A DNA stretch of 64,000 nucleotides, taken from assembly GCF_025398155.2 (NCBI RefSeq), contig NZ_CP104562.2, forward strand, positions 3,968,001 through 4,032,000. The letters run 5' to 3'. Below, piece after piece: positions 7,982 through 16,573 of this stretch (its first letter is position 1; each line of letters opens with the position of its first letter). The stretch comes from Roseateles amylovorans (GTDB lineage: Bacteria > Pseudomonadota > Gammaproteobacteria > Burkholderiales > Burkholderiaceae_C). The notes beneath the pieces were generated by a model. The model did no database searches and was not told the origin of the DNA. It was given only the letters and a program-made list of their open reading frames with translations. The position numbers were made by a program, and so were the translations under genes.

Positions 7982-9107
7982 GACTCTTCCCCTGTGCAGC
8001 GCGTGACTTGCGGGTCAGTGCCGCATAGAGCTTCGCGAACATCGGTGCACTCACCATCGCCATCGCCCCCGCAAACAGCACGATCAGGCCCTGCACCGTC
8101 ACCACCATCTCGCGGCTGAAGCCAGGCACCTCGAACGAGACCTCCACCCCGCCCTGGTAGAGCGTGCCGAACAGCAAGGAGGCCAGCACGATGCCGACCG
8201 GATGGTTGCGCCCCATCAGCGCCACCGCAATGCCGGTGAAACCGGCGCCGGCGACGAAGTCCAGCGTCAGCTTGCCCTGCACACCGGCAATCTCGTTGAC
8301 GCCGACCAGGCCGGCGAGCGCCCCGGACAGCCCCATCGCCGCCAGCACCTGCCAGCGCGGACGGATGCCGGCGTAATGCGCGGCGCTCGGATTCGAGCCG
8401 ACCGCACGCAGCACATAACCCGCGCGGCTCTTCCACAGGAACCACCAGACAAAGACACAGGCCAGCAGCGCCAGCACGATCGACAGGTTCAGCGGCGAGG
8501 ACGGCCACTCCACCCCGAACCGCGCCAGCAGCTCATGCACTGCGGGCATGCGGGCGGAATCCGCGAAGGCATCGCTCTCCACCGACATCGAGCCGTTCGG
8601 ACGCAGCCAGTTCACCAGCAGATAGCCGTTCAGGCTCGCCGCGAGGAAATTGAACATGATGGTGGTGATCACCACATGGCTGCCCCGCCAGGCTTGCAGG
8701 TAGCCGGGCACCGCCGCCCACAGCATGCCGAAGCACGCCGCCGCGACGATGGCCAACGGAATCATCACCACGCTCGGCAGCTTGGGCGCGAGCCAGAGCG
8801 AGAGCAAGGCCACGCCGATGCCGCCCAGCGTCGCCTGCCCTTCCCCACCGATGTTGAACAGGCCGCCATGAAAGGCGACGGCCACGGCCAGGCCGGTGAA
8901 GATGAAGGTCGTCGTGTAATAGAGCGTGTAGCCCAGGCCACGTGCGCTGCCGAGCGCGCCGTCCAGCAGCACCGTCAGCGCCTGCCCGGGGCTGGCGCCG
9001 ATGAGCAGGACCACCCCGCCCGCGACCAGCAGCGCGATCAGCAGGTTCCACAGCGGCAGCAGCACCAGATCCATCCAGCGCGGCATTTGCAAGGCTTGGC
9101 TACTCAT
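7974..9107 (-). CDS. Nucleoside ABC transporter permease (NupP/YufP-like)
   Basis: Second membrane subunit of the nucleoside importer. The 377-residue protein has an N-terminal membrane segment (about residues 13-35), a periplasmic insertion around 160-180, and the coupling motif RAVGSNPSAAHYAGI. It is longer than its partner, as usual for the P subunit. The ATG at 9105-9107 overlaps the stop of the ATPase gene (ATGA) and the 3' end overlaps the next permease by 8 bp, so the three genes form one translationally coupled unit. Confidence 0.9.
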   Translation of the reverse strand: MSSQALQMPRWMDLVLLPLWNLLIALLVAGGVVLLIGASPGQALTVLLDGALGSARGLGYTLYYTTTFIFTGLAVAVAFHGGLFNIGGEGQATLGGIGVALLSLWLAPKLPSVVMIPLAIVAAACFGMLWAAVPGYLQAWRGSHVVITTIMFNFLAASLNGYLLVNWLRPNGSMSVESDAFADSARMPAVHELLARFGVEWPSSPLNLSIVLALLACVFVWWFLWKSRAGYVLRAVGSNPSAAHYAGIRPRWQVLAAMGLSGALAGLVGVNEIAGVQGKLTLDFVAGAGFTGIAVALMGRNHPVGIVLASLLFGTLYQGGVEVSFEVPGFSREMVVTVQGLIVLFAGAMAMVSAPMFAKLYAALTRKSRAAQGKSHG

Positions 9108-10702
9108 GGGGCGGTGACAGTCTCTGCGGTCTTCTCGTTCGAGGGAGAGGCCGACATCAGCAGGCCCAGGTTCTTTTCGGAGCACTCGTCGATGGCGAGC
9201 TCCCCGGTAATGCGTCCGGCGTTCATGACGATCACGCGATCGGCCAGCGCCAGGATTTCGTCCAGCTCGCTGGAGACCAGCAAGATGGCGCAGCCGGCAT
9301 CGCGCAGGCGGCGCAACTGGTTGTGGATGAATTCGATGGCGCCGATGTCCACGCCGCGCGTCGGCTGGCCCACCAGCAACACGGCCGGCTGCTGACCGAT
9401 CTCGCGCGCCAGGATCAGCTTTTGCTGATTGCCGCCCGAGAACTTCGACGAGCCCAGCTCCGGATTGCGCGGGCGGACATCGAATTCCTCCATCATCGCG
9501 GCGGTCGTCGCGCGCAGATGGCGTTGGTTCATGCCCAGGCCCAGGGGACCCGCAGCGTACTGATCCTGCTCGTGATAGCCCAGCGCCGCGGTCTCCCAGG
9601 CGGGAAAGCTCAGCACCATGCCCAGGGCGTGGCGGTCTTCCGGCACATGCGCGAGCTTCAGCGCGCGTGCCGTGCGCGGATCCAGCCAGCGCGCACCATG
9701 GAAATGGCGGCCCGCCACCTGCAGCGAGCCCGCATCTGGCGCACGCATGCCGGCCAGGACTTCGAGGAGCTCACTCTGCCCATTGCCGGACACCCCCGCC
9801 ACACCGACGATCTCACCCGGCCGCAGCGACAGGCTGGCATGGGTCAGCAGATGCACGCCGGCACCGCTGGCCACGCTCAGGCCCTCGGCCTTGAGCACCG
9901 GTTCGTCGGACTGCGGCAGCGCCGCGCCGCCGGCCCGGCCCAGGTTGACCTTGCGGCCGACCATGCACTCGGCCAGGTCCTCGGGACTGGTCTCGCCGAT
10001 GGCGCAGGTCTTGATGACCGCCCCCGCGCGCATCACGGTGACGGCATCACACAGCGCCATCACTTCGCGCAATTTGTGGGTGATCAGCAGGATGGTGGTG
10101 CCCCGCTCGCGCAGGCGACGCAGCACCTCGAACAGCTGGTCGGTCTCTTGCGGCGTCAGGACGGCGGTGGGCTCGTCCAGGATCAGGATCTTCGCGCCGC
10201 GGTAGAGCGCCTTGAGAATCTCCAGCCGCTGCAGTTCGCCGACCGGCAGGTCCGCGACGATCGCATCCAGCCGCACGGTCAATCCGGTGTCGCGCATCAG
10301 CGCTTCGAGCTGCTCGCGGACCTGGCGCTTGGCGCGCGAGAGAAAGAAGGCGGGCTCGGCGCCGAGCATCACGTTGTCCAGCGCCGACAGCGTCTCCACC
10401 AGCATGAAGTGCTGGTGCACCATGCCGATGCCCAGCTCGATCGCCTGCTGCGAGTTGCCGATGTGCACGCGCTGGCCGTTGATCTCGATATGGCCCTCGT
10501 CGGCATGGTAGTAGCCGTAGAGGATCGCCATCAGCGTGCTCTTGCCGGCACCGTTCTCGCCGACCAGGCCGTGCACCGTGCCGGGCGCGACCGACAGGCT
10601 CACCGCACGGTTGGCTTGCACCGCGCCGAAGCGCTTGGAGATGTCGCACAGACGCACCGCAGGCGCGGGTCCGCCGCGCGATCCGCGTGAAGGCTCAGTC
10701 AT
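9104..10702 (-). CDS. Nucleoside ABC transporter ATP-binding protein (two ATPase domains)
   Basis: Cytoplasmic motor of the BMP-type importer. The 532-residue protein carries two fused ABC domains. The first has a full Walker A (GENGAGKST, 48-56), a divergent signature (LPVGELQR) and Walker B ILILDEPTA. The second has a degenerate Walker A (GVSGNGQSE, no Lys), an intact SGGNQQK signature and an altered Walker B (LLVGQPTRGVD). This one-active, one-degenerate arrangement is typical of the YufO/sugar-importer family. The ATG at 10700-10702 is preceded by GGGGGA-rich sequence and is 34 bp from the binding-protein gene. Confidence 0.93.
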   Translation of the reverse strand: MTEPSRGSRGGPAPAVRLCDISKRFGAVQANRAVSLSVAPGTVHGLVGENGAGKSTLMAILYGYYHADEGHIEINGQRVHIGNSQQAIELGIGMVHQHFMLVETLSALDNVMLGAEPAFFLSRAKRQVREQLEALMRDTGLTVRLDAIVADLPVGELQRLEILKALYRGAKILILDEPTAVLTPQETDQLFEVLRRLRERGTTILLITHKLREVMALCDAVTVMRAGAVIKTCAIGETSPEDLAECMVGRKVNLGRAGGAALPQSDEPVLKAEGLSVASGAGVHLLTHASLSLRPGEIVGVAGVSGNGQSELLEVLAGMRAPDAGSLQVAGRHFHGARWLDPRTARALKLAHVPEDRHALGMVLSFPAWETAALGYHEQDQYAAGPLGLGMNQRHLRATTAAMMEEFDVRPRNPELGSSKFSGGNQQKLILAREIGQQPAVLLVGQPTRGVDIGAIEFIHNQLRRLRDAGCAILLVSSELDEILALADRVIVMNAGRITGELAIDECSEKNLGLLMSASPSNEKTAETVTAP

Positions 10703-10736
10703 GGTGGGGGAAGCGTGCGAAGCGGCGAATGCCGGA

Positions 10737-11729
10737 TCAGTTCTTGCAGGCGTTGTCCGCCATGTAGTCGGCAACCTTGATCTTGCCGGCGATGATGTCG
10801 GCCTTGTAGGCCTCCAGCTTGGTCTTGAGCGCCGGGGTGATCAGCTTGGCATTGTTCTGGTCGACCGCGTACTCGACGCCGCCTTCCTTCAGGCCCAGCA
10901 CGCTGATGCCGGGCTTCCATTCCTTCAGCACGTTGTAGACCGCCACGTCCACCCGCTTGACCATGGAGCTCAGCATGGTGCCGGGCTGCAGATGGTTCTG
11001 GTTGCTGTCCACGCCGATGGCCAGCTTGCCGGCATCCTTGGCGGCCTGATAGACCCCCACGCCGGTGCCGCCCGCCGCCGCGAAGACCACATCCACACCC
11101 TTGGCGAACTGGGCCTTGGCGAGCTCGCCGCCGCGGGTGGGGTCATTCCAGGCCGACGCGGTGGTGCCGGTCATGTTCTTGAAGACCTCGACCTTGGCAT
11201 TGGCGGCCTTGGCGCCTTGCTCATAGCCGCATTCGAACTTGCGGATCAGCGGGATGTCCATGCCGCCCACGAAGCCGACCTTGCCGGTCTTGCTGGTCAT
11301 CGCCGCCAGGGCGCCCACCAGGAAGCTGCCTTCCTGCTCCTTGAACAGCACCGACTGCACATTCGGCTGATTGACCTTCTCGTCAATGATGACGAACTTG
11401 GTCTTGGGGAAGTCCTTGGCCACCTGGTTCAGCGCCGAAGCCTGCGCGAAGCCCACCGAGATGATCGGGCTGGCACCGCGCTCAGCCATGCGGCGGATCG
11501 CCTGCACCCGCTGGGTCTCGTTGCTGATCTCGAACTCGAGGTACTTGCCGCCGGTGTCCTTCTTCCACTGCTCGACGCCGCGATAGGCGGCCTCGTTGAA
11601 GGATTTGTCGAACTTGCCGCCCATGTCGAAGATCACCGCCGGGGTGGTCTGCGCGGCCGCCGCGCCAGACACCAGCGCGAACGCCAAGGCGGCCAGCTTG
11701 AACGAGGAAAGCGACATGGAAGGCTTCAT
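10737..11729 (-). CDS. BMP-family ABC transporter substrate-binding protein
   Basis: Periplasmic receptor presumed to bind nucleosides. The 330-residue protein has a cleavable signal peptide (about residues 1-26, ending SGAAAAQ) and no lipobox cysteine, unlike the lipoprotein BMPs of Gram-positives and spirochaetes. The mature part starts PAVIFDMGGKFDKSFNE, the characteristic BMP opening (phosphate/ribose-side loop), followed by ISVGFAQ and the GVDSNQNHLQPG motif. The ATG at 11727-11729 was chosen for the signal peptide. It is the first gene of the transporter operon, facing feoAB across a divergent spacer. Confidence 0.93.
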   Translation of the reverse strand: MKPSMSLSSFKLAALAFALVSGAAAAQTTPAVIFDMGGKFDKSFNEAAYRGVEQWKKDTGGKYLEFEISNETQRVQAIRRMAERGASPIISVGFAQASALNQVAKDFPKTKFVIIDEKVNQPNVQSVLFKEQEGSFLVGALAAMTSKTGKVGFVGGMDIPLIRKFECGYEQGAKAANAKVEVFKNMTGTTASAWNDPTRGGELAKAQFAKGVDVVFAAAGGTGVGVYQAAKDAGKLAIGVDSNQNHLQPGTMLSSMVKRVDVAVYNVLKEWKPGISVLGLKEGGVEYAVDQNNAKLITPALKTKLEAYKADIIAGKIKVADYMADNACKN

Positions 11730-11945
11730 TGCAGTCCCAAACTCGGTGAAAAGTAGGCCCCGAAAGGCCGTGTCAGTTCGATGCAAAAACGTCAGTCAGC
11801 GCATCCGCCGCGACCTTCGCGACGAACCGCCCACCAGCATGCACGATTCGCGCCATGTCACCCACCTTCACCTGCCAGAGCAGCCGGGGATTCAACTCGA
11901 CATGGGGCTGGACGCACACCCAGCGGGGCATTCTAAGAAGGCGCG

Positions 11946-11986
11946 AGTGTAGTTCACTCTAAGGAAAACGCTAAACGTTTGCGGAC
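11946..11986 (-). promoter_or_regulatory. Candidate promoter with LacI/PurR-like palindrome for the nucleoside operon
   Basis: The palindrome core AAACGTTT lies at 11973-11980, within CGCTAAACGTTTGCG, close to the E. coli PurR operator ACGCAAACGTTTGCGT. On the minus strand a TACACT -10 (11946-11951) sits 17 bp from a weak TTAGCG -35 (11969-11974), which would be covered by a repressor bound here. A LacI-family regulator of the nucleoside operon is an inference. No such regulator gene is in the window. Confidence 0.35.
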
Positions 11987-12130
11987 GCATTCCCGCTGGG
12001 GTCCAGCCTCTAGAACCTGACCGCCGCATCCCGATTCCATCCGCTCGCACACCCGTCCGATCGCGATGGACCATCGCGCGCAGATCGCCCATTGCTGAAC
12101 CGAAGCGGGTCAACCGCAGTTCCTGTGAGT

Positions 12131-12157
12131 TGAGAATTAGTTTCATTTAGAATTCTC
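12131..12157 (+). promoter_or_regulatory. Candidate Fur operator upstream of feoAB
   Basis: GAGAATT at 12132-12138 and AATTCTC at 12151-12157 form a 7-bp inverted repeat in an AT-rich patch that stands out from the GC-rich surroundings. The 19-mer from 12132 agrees with the E. coli Fur consensus at about 11 positions. It lies 38 bp upstream of feoA, the usual place for iron control of ferrous-iron uptake. Confidence 0.45.
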
Positions 12158-12194
12158 GGCTTCCCTGTTCCAGGCTTGCCACGCACGTCTTCCC

Positions 12195-12482
12195 ATGAGC
12201 GCTGTTCTGCCCGTCCCCACTCTTGCCCAGGCTGAAATCGGCCAGGCGCACCGCGTTCACACGCTGCAGGCGCCGGCGCATGCCCCGGAATGGAAGCAAT
12301 GGCTGGAGGAGCTCGGCTTCGTCGCTGGCGAGCACGTGGCGGTACTGGCACGGGCCCTGCCCGGCCAGGATCCGATGGTGGTGCGCATCGGCCAGTCCAC
12401 TTTCGCGCTGCGACGCGCCGAGGCCGAGTGCGTGCAACTGCAGCCGTTGAACGGCACCGATGCCGGAGCCGCTCATGCGTGA
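12195..12482 (+). CDS. feoA: Ferrous iron transport protein A
   Basis: Small cytoplasmic SH3-like protein that assists FeoB in Fe(II) uptake. The 95-residue protein has the FeoA pattern: a conserved start (AEIGQAHRVHTLQ), a helix-turn with LEELGFVAGEHV (about 37-48) and a final strand FALRRAEAECVQL (70-82). Its 3' end overlaps feoB. The likely Fur site upstream suggests induction under iron limitation. No feoC is seen. Confidence 0.9.
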   Translation: MSAVLPVPTLAQAEIGQAHRVHTLQAPAHAPEWKQWLEELGFVAGEHVAVLARALPGQDPMVVRIGQSTFALRRAEAECVQLQPLNGTDAGAAHA

Positions 12483-14340
12483 GGCCGTCATCCATGTGCA
12501 TCCGGCGGGTCCGCTGCTGGCGTTGGTGGGCAATCCGAACTGCGGCAAGACCGCGCTCTTCAATCGACTGACCGGAAGCCGCCAGAAGGTGGCGAATTAC
12601 GCGGGCGTCACCGTCGAACGCAAGGAAGGCCGGCTCAAGACCGCAGCCGGCAAGCTGCTGCGGGTGCTGGACCTGCCCGGCACCTATTCCTTGTATCCAC
12701 GCTCGCCGGACGAGCGGGTGACGGTCGACGTCCTGGCCGGCCGCGCCCAGGGCGAGAAGCGGCCGGACCTGGTGGTGTGCGTCCTGGACGCGACCAACCT
12801 GCGGCGCAACCTCCGACTGTTCCTTGCGGTGCAGCGTCAGGGCGTGCCGTGCGTCGTCGCCTTGAACATGGTGGACCTCGCCGCACGACGCGGCATCCAG
12901 ATCGACACCCAGCGCCTGAGCGAGCTGCTCGGCGTGCCGGTGGTGAGCACCGTGGCCACCGACGGCGAGGGCCTGGACGAACTGCGCTCCCTGCTGGACA
13001 ACCCCGACCGCTGGCAGTCGGCGGGGATCACCCAACCGGAAGGCGAAGACCAGCAACGCATCCAGCACATCCTCAAGGCTCTGGGCTTGGACGCGCTGCA
13101 AGGCGCGCTGCCCAGCGACAAGGTCGATCGTGTGCTGCTGCATCCGGTGGTGGGCCCGATCCTGCTGGCGGTGCTGCTGTTCCTGCTGTTCCAGGCGGTG
13201 TTCGCTTGGGCGGAAGCGCCGATGGGCTGGATCGAAGCCGGCACCGGCTGGCTGGGTGAGCAAGCGGGCGCCCTGCTGCCGGAAGGCCATCTGCGTAGCC
13301 TGGTGGTGGATGGCCTGATCGCTGGCGTGGGCGGCGTGCTGGTCTTCCTGCCGCAGATCCTGATCCTGTTCTTCTTCATCCTGCTGCTGGAAGAGTCGGG
13401 CTACCTGCCCCGCGCCGCCTTCCTGCTGGACCGGCTGATGGGCTCGGTGGGTCTGTCGGGCCGCAGCTTCATCCCGCTGCTGTCGAGCTTCGCCTGCGCG
13501 ATTCCCGGCATCATGGCCACCCGCTCAATCGCCAATCCGCGCGACCGGCTGGTGACCATCCTGATCGCGCCGCTGATGACCTGCTCGGCCCGGCTGCCGG
13601 TCTATGCGCTGCTGATCGGCGCCTTCATTCCGAACCGCGAGGTCTGGGGCGGCTTCGAGCTGCAGGGGCTGGTGCTGTTCGTGCTGTACCTGGCCGGCAT
13701 CGTGGCGGCCATGGCGGTGGCGTGGGTGCTCAAGCGTTTCACCAACAGCGGCCGCCAGGTGCGCCCGCTGATGATGGAGCTGCCGAGCTACCACTGGCCG
13801 CATCCGCGCAATGTGCTGATCGGACTGCTGCAGCGCGCCGAGATCTTCATCAAGCGCGTGGGCGGCATCATCCTGACGCTGACTCTGCTGCTGTGGCTGC
13901 TGTCCACCTTCCCGGGTCCGCCGGAGGGCGCCACCGGCCCGGCGATCGAATACAGCATTGCCGGCTACCTGGGCCGCGGCCTGGCGGTGATCTTCGAGCC
14001 CATCGGCTTCAATTGGCAGATCAGCCTGTCGCTGGTCCCGGGCATGGCCGCCCGCGAGATCGCCGTCAGCGCGCTGGGCACGGTCTATTCGCTGGCCGCC
14101 ACCGGCGAGGACACCGCACAGGCCCTGACCCCGCTGATCGCCTCCACCTGGGGCCTGCCTACGGCGTTCTCGCTGCTGGCCTGGTTCGTGTTCGCGCCGC
14201 AATGCCTGTCGACCATCGCCGCGGTGAAGCGGGAAACCGGCGGCATCAAGATTCCCGCGCTGATGCTGGGCTACCTGTTCGTGCTGGCCTATGTCGCCTC
14301 GTACCTGACCTTCCACATCAGCACCTGGTTGCTGCGCTGA
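12475..14340 (+). CDS. feoB: Ferrous iron transporter B
   Basis: Inner-membrane Fe(II) transporter with an N-terminal G-protein domain. The 621-residue protein has G1 GNPNCGKT (19-26), the switch G2 region VTVER, G3 DLPGTYSL, G4 NMVD, then a GTPase-linked helical domain and about eight or more membrane spans with two Gate regions. It is shorter than the 773-residue E. coli protein, as in many betaproteobacteria. The ATG at 12475 follows GGAG with 6-bp spacing and overlaps feoA by 8 bp. An in-frame ATG at 12460 is possible. Confidence 0.96.
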   Translation: MREAVIHVHPAGPLLALVGNPNCGKTALFNRLTGSRQKVANYAGVTVERKEGRLKTAAGKLLRVLDLPGTYSLYPRSPDERVTVDVLAGRAQGEKRPDLVVCVLDATNLRRNLRLFLAVQRQGVPCVVALNMVDLAARRGIQIDTQRLSELLGVPVVSTVATDGEGLDELRSLLDNPDRWQSAGITQPEGEDQQRIQHILKALGLDALQGALPSDKVDRVLLHPVVGPILLAVLLFLLFQAVFAWAEAPMGWIEAGTGWLGEQAGALLPEGHLRSLVVDGLIAGVGGVLVFLPQILILFFFILLLEESGYLPRAAFLLDRLMGSVGLSGRSFIPLLSSFACAIPGIMATRSIANPRDRLVTILIAPLMTCSARLPVYALLIGAFIPNREVWGGFELQGLVLFVLYLAGIVAAMAVAWVLKRFTNSGRQVRPLMMELPSYHWPHPRNVLIGLLQRAEIFIKRVGGIILTLTLLLWLLSTFPGPPEGATGPAIEYSIAGYLGRGLAVIFEPIGFNWQISLSLVPGMAAREIAVSALGTVYSLAATGEDTAQALTPLIASTWGLPTAFSLLAWFVFAPQCLSTIAAVKRETGGIKIPALMLGYLFVLAYVASYLTFHISTWLLR

Positions 14341-14465
14341 CGACGGCGCTGACATGGCCGCGCTGAAGCGCACGCACTGACGCGGCCGCACTGATTCACC
14401 GAAGTGCGCACCAAGGCGGATTCCCCGGCTTGGCAGCGCCGGGGCGCCGGCTATGCTGGCGCCCC

Positions 14466-16346
14466 ATGAAGCACATCACCTCCCCCTCTTTCCGGCCCGC
14501 GCTGGGCGCCCTGTCACTGGCCATCGCCGGATTGATCGCGTCTGCCGCGCCCCTGGCGCAGGCCGCCTCCGGCACGCCGACCGGCGCCACCGCCCCGGAA
14601 CAGAGCGCGGCAAAGGCCACGGCCAAGGCCGCCCGAAAGGCGTCCGGGCTCGCGCCCGCCGATGCGCGCTTTCAGCGCCTGGCGCACGACTACATCGAAG
14701 CCCTCTGGCGCCTGGATCCGGAATCGGCCGTGGGCGCTGGTCGCTATGAATTCGCCGGCAAGCTGAACATTCCTGACGACACCACCCGCGCCCGCGCCCT
14801 GGCGTTCTCGCAGCAATGGCTGCAGCGATTCGAGGCGGTCGACGGCAGCACGTTGAGCCCGGCCTCCCGCACCGACCTCGGCCAGTTGCTGAACCGCCTG
14901 CGCGCCGACCGCTTCGCCCTGACCGAGCTGCGGGAGTTCGAATGGAACCCCGCCAACGTCAACGTCGCCAGCCAGCTGGACCTGATCCTGTCGACCGAGT
15001 ACGCCCCCCTGCCCCAGCGGCTGCGGTCCCTGTCCGCACGCCTGGCGCTGGTGCCGGCCTACTACCGCGCCGGCGCTGCCAGTCTCAAGCAGCCGACGCT
15101 GGAACACACCCAGCTCGCCATCGACCAGGCCCCCGGCGTGATCAGCGTGATCGATGAGATCGCCAAAGCAGCCACCGACCCCAAGGCTGCGGCACTGACC
15201 GCCAACGATCGCCGTCAATTGGCCCAGCGCATCGAGGCTGCCCGCGCGGCGGTCAACGATTACCGCACCGCCCTGACGGCACGCCTGGAGACGCTGCAGC
15301 GCGAGGGTCAGGCCCGCAGCTTCCGGCTCGGCCAGGCGCTTTACGAAAAGAAGTTCGGCTTCGACATCCAGTCGGCTCACAGCGCGGCGCAGATGTACCA
15401 GAAGGCGCTGGCTGCGCGCGAAGCGCTGCTGGCCCGCATGGATCAGATTGCCGACCAGCTGTGGACGCAGACCCAGGGCGACGCGCCCAAGCCGGCGGAC
15501 CGCTTTGCCAAGATCGGCGCGGTCATCGACAAGCTCTCGGCACGCCACGTCAAACGCGAGGATTTCGTGACCGAGATCCGCGCCCAGATTCCGCAGCTCG
15601 AGCGCTTCATTGCGCAGCATGACCTGCTGACCATGGACGCCAGCCGTCCGCTCATCGTGCGTGAAACGCCGGTCTACCAGCGCGGCGTGGCCGGTGCCGG
15701 CATCGAGGCTCCGGGCCCCTATCGCCCGCAGGACCGCACCTACTACAACGTCACCCCGCTGGACGGCCTGACCGACGCCCAGGCCGAAAGCACCCTGCGC
15801 GAATACAACCACTGGATCCTGCAGATCCTCAACATCCACGAAGCAGTGCCGGGCCACTACACCCAGCTGGTCCATGCCAACAAGTCGCCCTCGCTGGTCA
15901 AGGCGCTGTTCGGCAATGGCGCGATGGTCGAGGGCTGGGCGGTCTACGGCGAACGCATGATGCTGGAGTCCGGCTACGGCGACAACGCGCCCGAGATGTG
16001 GCTGATGTACAGCAAGTGGAACCTGCGCAGCGTCACCAACACCCTGCTCGACTACAGCGTGCATGTGCTGGGCATGACCGAAGACCAGGCCCTGGACCTG
16101 CTGAGGCGCCAGGCCTTCCAGACCGAACGCGAGGCGCGCGAGAAATGGCGCCGCGTCCAGCTCACGTCGGTCCAGCTGACCAGCTACTTCAGCGGCTACT
16201 CGGACATCATGGAACTGCGAGAACAACGCCAGCAGGCCCTGGGTGACCGCTTCAAGCTCAAGGACTTCCACGAGGAATTCCTCAGCTATGGCAGCGCGCC
16301 CGTGCCGGTCATCGCCGAACTCATGTCCGAAAAGGCAAAGCGATGA
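14466..16346 (+). CDS. DUF885 family protein, probable secreted zinc peptidase
   Basis: The 626-residue protein starts with a signal peptide (about residues 1-33, ending APLAQA), so it should be periplasmic or secreted. It belongs to the DUF885 family, thought to be metallopeptidase-like. The motif HEAVPGH (458-464) matches the HExxxGH-type zinc site, and EGWAVYGE (about 488-495) would supply the third ligand and an active-site residue. No substrate is known. The ATG at 14466 was chosen because it begins the signal peptide. It is translationally coupled to slyX (ATGA at 16343). Confidence 0.88.
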   Translation: MKHITSPSFRPALGALSLAIAGLIASAAPLAQAASGTPTGATAPEQSAAKATAKAARKASGLAPADARFQRLAHDYIEALWRLDPESAVGAGRYEFAGKLNIPDDTTRARALAFSQQWLQRFEAVDGSTLSPASRTDLGQLLNRLRADRFALTELREFEWNPANVNVASQLDLILSTEYAPLPQRLRSLSARLALVPAYYRAGAASLKQPTLEHTQLAIDQAPGVISVIDEIAKAATDPKAAALTANDRRQLAQRIEAARAAVNDYRTALTARLETLQREGQARSFRLGQALYEKKFGFDIQSAHSAAQMYQKALAAREALLARMDQIADQLWTQTQGDAPKPADRFAKIGAVIDKLSARHVKREDFVTEIRAQIPQLERFIAQHDLLTMDASRPLIVRETPVYQRGVAGAGIEAPGPYRPQDRTYYNVTPLDGLTDAQAESTLREYNHWILQILNIHEAVPGHYTQLVHANKSPSLVKALFGNGAMVEGWAVYGERMMLESGYGDNAPEMWLMYSKWNLRSVTNTLLDYSVHVLGMTEDQALDLLRRQAFQTEREAREKWRRVQLTSVQLTSYFSGYSDIMELREQRQQALGDRFKLKDFHEEFLSYGSAPVPVIAELMSEKAKR

Positions 16347-16573
16347 GCCAAGGCGCCCCGGACGTCACCCAGCTCGAGGCCCGCATCACCGAGCTCGAAA
16401 TCAAGGCCAGCTTCGCCGAGGACCTGATGGACCACCTCAACGCCCAGGTGGCCCGACAACAGGAACAGATCGACGCCCTGGTCCGCGAGATCACCCAGCT
16501 TCGCCGCCAGGTCCCCGAAGGCCGCGGCGACGGCCAGGGCAGCCTCCGCGACGAACTGCCGCCGCACTACTGA
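16343..16573 (+). CDS. slyX: SlyX family protein
   Basis: A 76-residue, almost wholly alpha-helical coiled-coil protein (LEARITELEIKASFAEDL, then heptads to about residue 55) with the conserved SlyX ending LPPHY. Its function is unknown in any species. SlyX is small, soluble and widely conserved in proteobacteria. The start overlaps the stop of the DUF885 gene by 4 bp (ATGA), so the two are co-translated, an unusual pairing that gives no firm hint of function. Confidence 0.88.
   Translation: MSQGAPDVTQLEARITELEIKASFAEDLMDHLNAQVARQQEQIDALVREITQLRRQVPEGRGDGQGSLRDELPPHY

Larger units (their letters stand above)
11730..12194. other. Divergent spacer between the nucleoside operon and feoAB
   Basis: 465 bp without a convincing gene. 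It must hold the promoters of two divergent operons. Two regulatory candidates are listed separately: a LacI/PurR-like palindrome on the transporter side and a Fur-like site on the feo side. The rest shows no clear structure. Confidence 0.7.
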
